From positions 47,731-111,730 of the forward strand of contig CH003361.1 of NCBI GenBank assembly GCA_000149265.1: DNA of 64,000 bases, in the 5' to 3' direction. The position numbers were made by a program, and so were the translations under genes. Below, piece by piece: positions 51,001-59,302 of the stretch (positions are counted from its first letter, which is position 1; the number at the start of each line of letters is the position of its first letter). Origin of the DNA: Ciona savignyi (lineage: Eukaryota > Chordata > Ascidiacea > Phlebobranchia > Cionidae). Below the pieces are notes generated by a model, which worked only from the letters and a program-made list of their open reading frames with translations, ran no database searches and was not told where the DNA came from.

Positions 51001-52646
51001 CTGAAATTATAAAAATATTGGAAATCTATAAAAATAATAATAATTTTGTAGTATACAGAAACAAAAATCCATTGATTTATTATGATTTTCCCCAAATTTA
51101 CAGACATTTGTTTTAGATAGTAAAAATGTACGTCCTAAAATTGCTAATAAATAACATTAGAAAAAGATCATGTTAAAAGGAATTTAATTTGTTTCTGAGC
51201 CAAATATTTTTTAACTAAAATTTCAACAAAATCGATTTGTCAATTGACTTTTATTTTACTTACGTTGTGCCATAGCATCCTCCTAGTTGATTAGCGCAGA
51301 TGACATAGAACTTATTAGTGTCCAAAGGTCTGCCGGGGCCGATAAATTTCTCCCACCAGCCTGGTTTCTGATTGTCCTAGTCAAACACACTGAGTTTGAA
51401 CAGTAGTAACTATGACACAGCACTAGGCAATTCAAACAATTACATAACAAAATTATTAAATGTGTTAATGATAAACTGGTAAACACTTCAGTTTCTAAAA
51501 TCAATTTGCATACTCACATCAACGAAACAAGTGATATCTATGTAAATAGAATATTTGCTTTCTTTGACGTAGGTACGCAATTGACCTGTATGTTATGTAA
51601 ACGGAAAATTAAAATTGACATTTTCAAAAACAGTTTTTATCTAATATTATAACCTGTGATCAACATACCATTATATTAAATAATTTCATTCCTTTTATAA
51701 GATTGAACTGTATGTTAAATGCAATGGTATAACGACATATTAAATCATTGGGTAATATTCTGTTTGGCATTATACCTTTTGACTTGCAGCATGAGAACTA
51801 GCAGAGAGCCCGGTAAATAGCAAAACTGCATTGCTTGCGTCTTTGTTTAATTCTCCCCATGTTTCATATGCAACCTATTAACCAAGAAACTTAACAATTA
51901 TCCAGGTCATACATACACATCACAGCTGTTTTGACACAAACCTCAATCTCAGGAAGAACTCCTTCGTTGTAAAAGAAATGAAAAGCTTGTTTGTGGTGGT
52001 ATACCTTATATCCACCATCCACTTTATGGTAGGTGGGTTCTGGTCCATCTTGAAATCTGTCCGAATAAAATAATATTTAATTTTGGCTCATTTGATATAT
52101 TTGTTTTCATTTTAATAGAGAATAAAAACTTCTTTTATATTTGGGCATGAATGAATACACAAAACTGTCAAAATTTAAAATAACTGATGGCTTTTACATG
52201 TTTAAAAAAATGGTCAATTTATGATCGTTTAAAAAATATGTGCATGTTTACACATGGTTTAAGACAAATAAGATACGTGCGTGTAGCAATTTCATGTCTC
52301 AATTTTGAGCGTACTGTAACGTTTAAGTAAATTAACATTAGCACAATAAACTGCACATGCTTTACCTTCGATTGAGGCAAGGAAAATTAAAATTACTTCC
52401 TCGAAATTCAACTTCTTTTGGAGGTGTTTTAATTTGCTTTAGGGCTTTGTAATCAGCATTTGTTAGTTTCGTGAATGAAGTCTGCACATCAGAAAACTTC
52501 TCAACAGTGACTCCTTTTGAACCAAATGACTTGTGTGTGGTATGAATGCAACATCGATATTCAAAATCCTTTACTCCAGAACCACTCTTTATTGAGCCTA
52601 TAACTTTACCAACAGTGATTGGCCTAAATAATTTTTTCAGACTCAT
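48047..52646 (-). CDS. MetX/Met2-family homoserine (or serine) O-acetyltransferase, 9 exons, about 484 aa
   Basis: Alpha/beta-hydrolase-fold enzyme moving acetyl from acetyl-CoA to the hydroxyl of homoserine or serine, the activating step before sulfhydrylation to Met or Cys precursors. Exons: 52366-52646, 51942-52056, 51776-51874, 51264-51376, 50880-51000, 50334-50413, 49791-50121, 49427-49580, 48047-48207, all in phase with GT-AG sites. Family motifs in order: [67 protein letters not shown], nucleophile elbow GSSLGG (Ser ~251), Asp in STDLLFP (~413), His in [10 protein letters not shown] (~447). The ~45 N-terminal residues are basic with few acids ([18 protein letters not shown]), compatible with a mitochondrial presequence. 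Serine acetyltransferases of fungi belong to the same family, so the substrate is open. Confidence 0.92.
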
Positions 52647-54199
52647 TTTCTAAAAAATATTAATTTTTCATTGCTTTTAATCAATATTAATTTGTGTCAA
52701 CAGAGTTACTGATTATGTATTAGTAATAATACCGTTTACGTTATGCCAAAATTTAAGATTAATGATAAAACAAACAGCCACTTATTTTTTCTGCGCATAA
52801 AAAAAATGATGTCTGTTCACTAATACTAATAGTATACTGCTATTAAATAGAAATATCTGGTTAACATTTTGAACAAAACAATGGTTAAATAAAGCGGGTA
52901 TTAAAACATATCAATAATGACTACATAAGGTAATTTTACATCACCTTAACAAACGAGAAATTTAATAAAACTATAGACTGACGTTTAAAAAATAGATTAT
53001 CACTCCTTAAAGTTTAATACTGCAGTTTTTTTCCTATTCAGATAAAAAATTAGACTAATCTCACCGGATGCAAGAATCTCACGAATTTTATTCCTGACTC
53101 GGCAATAACAAACAACAGCAGATATTTGCAAGTCATGATGACTGTGCCGACTGCGCAATGACGAATAATCTATGACGAAAGACAATTGTATAAATACATA
53201 TACCACTAACTTTAATGTTATCAAAACATTCGTGGTACTCGAATTTAAACAAAAAAACAACTTTTTTTTCAATTTTTATCCAAATCAAAAGAGACTTAAA
53301 AAACGTTTATTATAAAAATACGACTTGTAAACGTATTTCTTTTCATATCAAGCTGCCGGAATTTCGATATCTTACGTGACCTCTTTATTGTCAGTTTTAC
53401 ATGTGCAAACATTGACACGCATAATACGTATGACAGCGGCGTGGTACATAGCATGTGGTGCTTGTGGGCGAAATGGAAATTCACAGCGCCTTGCAACATT
53501 TTGGTTGTTAGTTAAGCGATTCACATTGGAGAATAATTGTGCAAATTATACAGCGAATAGTAAACTTTTTCTGGTTTTGGTTATAGAGTAGATGTTTAAT
53601 ATTTTATTCCAAAACAATATTTTATAACGCATAAACCTGTGTGGTCAGATAAATCTAATGCTGAATTTGTAATTTTAAGTTTTATTTTTCATGCGAAAGG
53701 TAAATTAACCAATGAACTTGGTTATCAGCGTCGTAGTCAATAAAATAATCACTCTTTACGCCCACCGTGAGAACTAACCTTATCTTTGGTCACTTGCGTG
53801 TTGTTTGTCCACGTGTTTGTCCAATTTGTTTATCTGTGGGTTAAACAAGTTTCTAATTGTTTGCTTTTACGTCATACATTTATTTCTTGTGTACAATCCA
53901 GAGCAAGGCCAGCACTACTTAAGATGCAAGCGATTGCAGATTAAGCGATTTCTAAAAGCTTGATTTAAGGTTGTCCCACGGAGCATATATATTTGATTTT
54001 AAGTTTGGACTCAAAAATGTAATAATTATATGCCCGTTTTTTGGCATTTTAACACCCATATTTTTAGATGGCCGATGTTTTTTGATAGCCGATATAGGAC
54101 TGAAAACAAAATTTATATTCCCAAATTTTAACGGGAAATAGAAGATGTATAAAATAAACTTACTTGCAAAACACAATTGAATATGATAATTAGTTTACC
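52647..54199. other. Intergenic region upstream of the acetyltransferase gene
   Basis: No gene supported. At 52912-52975 is a sequence nearly identical to the flanks of the family-2 SINE at 57055 (GGTAATTTTACATCACCTTA without the insertion). The rest is AT-rich single-copy-looking sequence. Confidence 0.4.
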
Positions 54200-54551
54200 A
54201 GGGCCAAAAATTCGTGCAAGTAACTCACGTGATGCACTCAGTGATTGTCGTGATTACTCATGTGACGCACGTCGTGCGAGTAAGAATTTAATCTGGCAAA
54301 AAAATAATACAAGTTTACTGCGACCGTTTTCTATTTAACTGCTGTATACCGTTTTTTTATACATATGGTGCGTCCAAATACTGAAGTATATATATAGCAT
54401 CATAATGTCACATTGTTATAATACCAAATTTAAACACTTGTTACGTTATACAAACCACAGATGCAGCCATGTTCACTCGCCTTACTCGCGTGAGCTTCAA
54501 CACGCGAGTAAATTCTATACTCGCCCGAAATTTGATGGATTTTTGTCCATG
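54200..54551. mobile_element. Probable hAT-like MITE flanked by GTTTACC
   Basis: Begins near AGGGCCAAAAATTC and ends near GATTTTTGTCCATG. The two ends, read inward, match at about 14 of 17 positions. GTTTACC lies directly outside both ends. Inside are repeated CTCGCGTGAG/ACTCACGTGA palindromic motifs and no reading frame. Confidence 0.6.
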
Positions 54552-54654
54552 GTTTACCCTATGAAATTTACTGTAAATATATAGAAAATATAATACAATA
54601 TTACGACATTAAAAAATGAAAGTTATTTAAAATCAAGACTAATCGAATGAGAAC

Positions 54655-54990
54655 TTAAATACGAACATAATAGGCGAGCTCCGCATCTTTCGTCGTTTTC
54701 CCGTATATACCGTAAAACCATTCATTGAACCTCCAATAGAGGCCACTAAACGAAAGTGTTAAAATAGAGATGGCGTATAACCAATTAAGACCTCTATGAA
54801 CGGCAGGATGTGACGAGTGGTACCCTCCATAAATCAGTGTTTTTAAACGATTTGGCTGCGCGCCGGTGTTCTCGTTTAGCTGTAAAGTTTTGTAATCGTG
54901 AAGCAGTGCTTTGTGAAATAAAGGTGTTGATTGTGCATCTGCTAGCTGTTTTGTAGGGAAAAAGTTGCCGATGTACGAAGGGGTATGGGG
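54655..54990 (-). CDS. Orphan exon of an unrecognised membrane protein (111 codons + stop)
   Basis: An open - strand frame without any Met, starting after a TTTTGAG acceptor and ending with a stop. It must be the last exon of a longer gene or a remnant. It reads SYIGNFFPTKQLADAQSTP, then a tail with one hydrophobic helix (LNWLYAISILTLSFSGLYW) followed by RFNEWFYGIYGKTTKDAEL. No upstream exon could be found between 55.0 and 57.2 kb, which is mostly repeats. The first ~45 residues have a decayed relative at 45.37 kb, supporting descent from a real exon. I do not recognise the family. Confidence 0.4.
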   Translation of the reverse strand, partial: PHTPSYIGNFFPTKQLADAQSTPLFHKALLHDYKTLQLNENTGAQPNRLKTLIYGGYHSSHPAVHRGLNWLYAISILTLSFSGLYWRFNEWFYGIYGKTTKDAELAYYVRI

Positions 54991-55145
54991 CTCAAAATTT
55001 TTAAACAAAATTTTGTGGGGTTTTGAGTTTAGGGGTCAGATCCAAGCTTTAATTTTAAATTGTGAAAAAATCTAAGACTTCCTATGTCTGGATTTTGAGT
55101 GACAGTCGTTTTTGTGAGGTCAGTTTGCATTGGAGAGATAGGAAG
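54991..55145 (-). repeat. Non-coding part of the segment duplicated at 45.2 kb
   Basis: On the - strand this is collinear with 45215-45370 (+), sharing CCAATGCAAACTGACC, CTGTCACT and AATTTAAAATTAAAGCTT. Conservation runs straight into the orphan exon, so one duplicated unit covers both. Confidence 0.65.
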
Positions 55146-55525
55146 AATAATTAGTTGAACACCTCCTAGAGCGACGCCCTCTTCATGAACGCCACCTCGA
55201 ACAGAACGCCATAGAGGAAAAGAGAAAGGTTAAAACAAGCGCAGTGGCGCACAAATAGAGGTTTTACGATAAACGCAACCCCACTCATACCAATGATAAG
55301 TCTGCTTTAACGCCCCTTAGTTACCGGGAGAAAATGTCCAAGTGGGATAAATATGTTAAAGATGTTAAATAATATGTATTTTATATGGAGTAGGAAATTA
55401 CGGATGAGAGAAATGAATTCCTGACAGATTACAGTATACAAGAAGCCGTATTTCGGCACTAACACATTTGTTAATAGATGGTGAAATAGGATAGTGAAAT
55501 ATTCACTACAAATTTTGAAGGAAGT

Positions 55526-55593
55526 GTTAGGATAGGATATTCATGTTTATCTCCGTGGATGGGAAAACCAAGGGGGTTAACACACGGACAATC
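55526..55593 (-). repeat. SINE family 1 (-), left piece of an interrupted copy
   Basis: Tail and first ~65 bp of a - strand family-1 SINE, cut after CACACGGACAATC by insertion of a + strand SINE. The same copy resumes at 55891 and again at 56890. Confidence 0.85.
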
Positions 55594-55890
55594 CGGCCCG
55601 TTGGTCTAGCGGTTAAGTGCGTCGCGTTTCAATCGAAAGGTTGCCGGTGCGAAACTGGTCGCTAGATAGTCGGCTGTGTCCTTGGGCAAGGCACTCTACG
55701 GACATTGCCTGAACCCAGCAGATTAATGGGTTCTAACAAATTGAAGGAAAGTTTCTATCATATACAACACACTGCAATAGCTCCGGTAACCCGACGATGG
55801 GCGCGAGGTTATCTGAAGATTGCCCGTGTGTTAACCCCCTTGGTTTTCCCATTCATGGGGATAAACACGAAGATCCTATCCTATCCTATC
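55594..55890 (+). mobile_element. SINE family 1 (+), inserted into the - strand SINE
   Basis: Complete: head CGGCCCGTTGGTCTAGCGG, core TCCTTGGGCAAGGCACTC, CCATTCATGGGGATAAACAC, tail of three ATCCT units. It splits the older SINE exactly at its CAATC/GTCAGATCACC position. Confidence 0.9.
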
Positions 55891-55935
55891 GTCAGATCAC
55901 CACGCGCCCACCGTCGAGTTAACGAAGGTATAGTA
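55891..55935 (-). repeat. SINE family 1 (-), middle piece
   Basis: GTCAGATCACCACGCGCCCA followed by CCGTCGAGTTAACG continues the interrupted SINE, then meets the left end of the 952-bp inverted-repeat element. Confidence 0.8.
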
Positions 55936-56887
55936 GGGGAAGAGTGGGTAAAATGGGCCCTTTAGTTGCAAATCGGATTTTTTACTGATATAAAGCCCGC
56001 TGGACTTAAGTTTTTCATGTGGTGTCACCTAATACCAAAGTGTTCACACATAACATGTTAACTTTCTAATAATTTTTTTTAAATATATTTTATCAACAAA
56101 GAAAAATATTTCGTTAGTGGCCCATTTTAGACAAGGGTGTAGTCTAAAATGGGCCCCGGCTCGTTTTCGATATTAACATTTCGCTAGATAGCAGTATCAA
56201 TATTCGCTTCCCATATAAACAATGTTATTACTTTTCTTTTTATGATGTAGCTTGTTTTTTTTTTAATTTAACACTTTGGATTACTGCAATTACTTTTTAT
56301 TTAATACCCAGTTACTAGTATACTAATGCAATAACACCTTGCTACTTTAGTGGAAGCATAACTATCAATTCATGTTATTAATAGCATTTAGAAAACCCGT
56401 TTAGTTTATTGTGAAACACATAATATGACTGTTAGTGCTAAGTCTAGCCCTTTAGTACTGTTAATGCTAAGTCTAGCCCCGTTAGTTACCAAATGAACAC
56501 AGGGGGCCCATATTAGACAGGTGCCAACATACGACTTAAAATCTCTATAAAAAATTCTTTAAAAAAGAAGTTTTATTACTACCAGTAAAAGTAGGTCTAG
56601 GCTGTATAGTTCTATTTAACTACAGTAAAAGTTATTTTAGTATTTGATCTTTTCTATTATATATTAGCAGAAAACAAAAAAATGCAAATTTAGATTCAGA
56701 CCTTCTCAAACCGAAATAACTACAGAAAACATTGAGTTTGGTGATTTCACGCTTAAACTTCGGTTTGGAGATTCCATAGTTTGATATACTGACACTGGTT
56801 CTGGCAGCAAATTTTATTCTTCAAAATATATTGAAAATTGGAGGGGGCCCATTTTACCCACGTGGCCCATTTTACCCAGTTTTCCCC
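55936..56887. mobile_element. 952-bp non-autonomous DNA transposon with ~24-bp terminal inverted repeats
   Basis: The left end reads GGGGAAGAGTGGGTAAAATG and the right end, reverse-complemented, GGGGAAAACTGGGTAAAATG; both continue into GGGCC. TA lies immediately outside each end, as for Tc1/mariner-type insertions. There is no open frame. The terminal motif TGGGCC with TTTTA recurs at about six places inside, including a perfect 14-bp stem (56119-56132 with 56142-56155). It interrupts the - strand SINE, which resumes at 56890. Confidence 0.8.
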
Positions 56888-56889
56888 TA

Positions 56890-57044
56890 TGTTGTGTACG
56901 ATAGACACGTTCCTTCAATTTGGTAGAATCCATTAATCCGCTGGGTTCAGGCAATGTATGTAAAGTACCTTGCCCAAGGAAACAACCGTCTAGCTTCCGA
57001 ACAGTTTCGCACCATTAACCTTATCAATAGTGACTACTAAGGTA
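56890..57044 (-). repeat. SINE family 1 (-), right piece
   Basis: TGTTGTGTACGATAGACACG, then CCGCTGGGTTCAGGCAATG and a degraded head complete the twice-interrupted SINE. Confidence 0.8.
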
Positions 57045-57054
57045 ATTTTACATC

Positions 57055-57171
57055 TTCTTTTTTTTTACCGAGCGAAGTTTCGAACCCATGGTGGGCTCGT
57101 CACGAGGACCGCTTTTTGTATAAGAGTCGGTATATGTTTCGGTCGCTTTAACCATTCGGCCACACGATCGT
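57055..57171 (-). mobile_element. SINE family 2 (-) with imperfect target duplication
   Basis: The - strand reads GTGTGGCCGAATGGTTAAAG, then GGGTTCGAAACTTCGCTCGG and an A-rich tail. The flanks GTAATTTTACATC and GTAAGTTTACGTC form a diverged 13-bp duplication. An uninterrupted paralogous site exists near 52930. Confidence 0.8.
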
Positions 57172-57984
57172 GTAAGTTTACGTCACCTTAACAAACAAGA
57201 AATTAATAAAAAATAGGTGTTAGTTTGACCGTAGTGCCATCTTGTTTAATAAATGTCTCGGAAAGGGGTTATTTCCCAACGTTAAATATTTGTCCATTTC
57301 ATAGAAATGTTATGCAACACCGTAACGTCTGCTCGAAGCCGCGTAATGTAACCTTCTGTCCAAAGTCCAGATTACAGGAAAAATCAATAAAAGGTAAGAA
57401 AATAGAACATATACCTAAGATGAGATTTAACCTTCCAGAACCAGACCAAGTAATTATGAAAAAGGCGTGCCATAATACGTAATTCTTTGATATTTTGCTG
57501 ATAATGTTTGGTAAGTTACATTAGCCTATTTTCCCACAAGAACATTTTTTAAACACTAGTCGAAATTATTGTTTTTTTTAGTATTTTTATGGGTTAGGCC
57601 CGTGTTTCGTGATTTTGATTTTCACCTAAAATAACCTATTATTAAGAGATTTGTTAGAATTATAAAACAAACTGTCATTTATTACTGTGTTTTTATATCT
57701 TTTATTGTTTTAGGTACCGAAATTCAATTATGTATATGTTATTTATTATTGTTAACATGGAAAAGAGGGAAAAACTAAAGAGAGGAAAAGTAGGAAGGAA
57801 GGAAACTGCACACAAGAATGAATATTAGGGCATTAAAGTCAGTTTTAAACATGGGGTTAGTAGAGTTAGGGTTACTTATGGGGTTGAGATTACTTTTTAG
57901 CAAAGGGTTAAAATTATTGCTATAGTTTTGGTTAGCAGTTTTCCCTCCTTCCCTCCCTTGAGTGTTGCCCTGTAAAAGAAACTG
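57172..57984. other. Intergenic, no supported gene
   Basis: An open stretch near 57225-57393 ends at a good donor (AAAAG then GTAAGAAA) but is out of phase with the TFPT-like exon. At most it could be an untranslated first exon. The rest is AT-rich. Confidence 0.3.
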
Positions 57985-58303
57985 TTAGCTGGTTAGCTTG
58001 GTGGGTTAGTGTGTTGTCTGTTAGTCAAAGGATTGCAGAATCAAAAAATGTTTGCTAGCTAGTCAAATTTGTTCTTGGCAATGCACTTACATGACTTGAA
58101 CCCACAAGAATAGTAGGTTCAGCTAAAATAATAGGAAAATCTCATTCATACACAACATGACTGTAGGGACCTGACCATAGGAAGGTATCTGACAATTAAA
58201 CATGTGATTATGCTCTCTTACTTATTTGTGATCTAATCTGACGATTACCAATGTTATTACGCACCCAGCATTTCGTCATTTACTGGGAAAAAACATGAAT
58301 AAT
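57985..58303 (+). repeat. SINE family 1, very decayed copy
   Basis: Weak but collinear matches: GGTGGGTTAGTGTG (head), TTCTTGGCAATGCACTTA, ACACAACATGACTGTAG, AATCTGACGATTACC and CATTTACTGGGAAAAAACAT. Confidence 0.55.
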
Positions 58304-58411
58304 TATATCTTTTATTCATAAATTAAAAAAATATTAATGTGTAAATATTTATACAGAATATTGAATATAAGCTGTGCGGACTGTAAAATAACCAGCTTTG
58401 GATCTGTACCA

Positions 58412-58738
58412 ATGGATAAAGTTGAATCAAAGGAGGAAATTTACAGGCTGAAATGTCAGATACTTGAAAAACACTGCAACGAACTTCAAGAGAAGAACAA
58501 CCTCACATCATTTCACGTTTTGCAAATGGAACATATCAACACGAGACTGTTACGAAAGCGCAAAATTTTGCTTAACAAACTAAATAGTCACAATGACAAT
58601 TATAAATACGCAAAACTAAAATTTATAACAGACGATAAAAATGACATTCCTAGTAATTTGACAGCTTCTAACAAGGAAAAAAGCATTGAAGAAGCTGCTC
58701 AGATGGCTGATAATTGTAAAAATGTAGCAAAAGTTTGA
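58412..58738 (+). CDS. TFPT: TFPT / INO80 subunit F-like protein, 108 aa, single coding exon
   Basis: Small coiled-coil protein resembling TFPT (INO80F), a metazoan-specific subunit of the INO80 chromatin remodeller. The similar region is the family helix: EEIYRLKCQILEKHCNELQE, then INTRLLRKRKILLNKLNSHN followed by DNYKYAKLKFI. The vertebrate counterpart has the same spacing of a TRRL-type motif and a SYGDDY-type end. The ATG at 58412 is the first after a TATACAG acceptor at 58356 (55-nt leader). The acidic/polar tail is short, so the protein is much shorter than vertebrate TFPT. The match is from memory of the motif and is moderate; an unrelated short coiled coil is the alternative. Confidence 0.6.
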   Translation: MDKVESKEEIYRLKCQILEKHCNELQEKNNLTSFHVLQMEHINTRLLRKRKILLNKLNSHNDNYKYAKLKFITDDKNDIPSNLTASNKEKSIEEAAQMADNCKNVAKV

Positions 58739-59268
58739 TAAAACGATGTGGTTACACCAGGCAGGTTGTAGATTTACTCTACCTCTCCATGCTTATGCTT
58801 ACATTCCTGGGTGTGGTTGTCACCCCCAGGTCCACTTACCACCAGTCCACCAGGACTACCTTAACGAATATAATGTGAAATTTTAATTTGAGTTATATTC
58901 CTTTCAAATTTGCAATAGTCATCTTTCCAAGAGTGTTAAAATATACTTGCAGCTTGACGGCTTGATGGTTCAATCTACTTGTTAAGCCATTTTAGTGACT
59001 AAAGTCATCATTTGTGTCAAAAAAACTATATCGGAAAAATAGTATTGGGAGTTTTAAAATAAAATTTATTATAAATCAATGCAATCTAGTAAAATGCCTT
59101 TCTTACTTATTTGATTATTTTATCTTTCTAGTGTAACTTTGTCACATATCCATAATGAAACAATATTTATTTTTGACGATTTGTGTTTTATCGCATATTT
59201 TTGGTTGCCCATACCAGGTTTACTGATACACAATTGAGTCGCAATAATTTACCTTTGTTCTTTTTTAG
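58739..59268. other. TFPT-ABHD spacer
   Basis: No gene seen. A short palindromic stretch CCTGGGTGTGG/CACCCCCAGG lies near 58808. It ends at the TTCTTTTTTAG acceptor (59267-59268) that precedes the ABHD start. Confidence 0.35.
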
Positions 59269-59302
59269 GTTAAATAAGATTTATATAGTACCTAGTGTAA
59301 AA

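Noticed and set aside
57225..57393. Possible upstream coding exon of the TFPT-like gene
   Set aside because: Good donor, but its phase does not match the 58357 acceptor; at most a 5' UTR exon.
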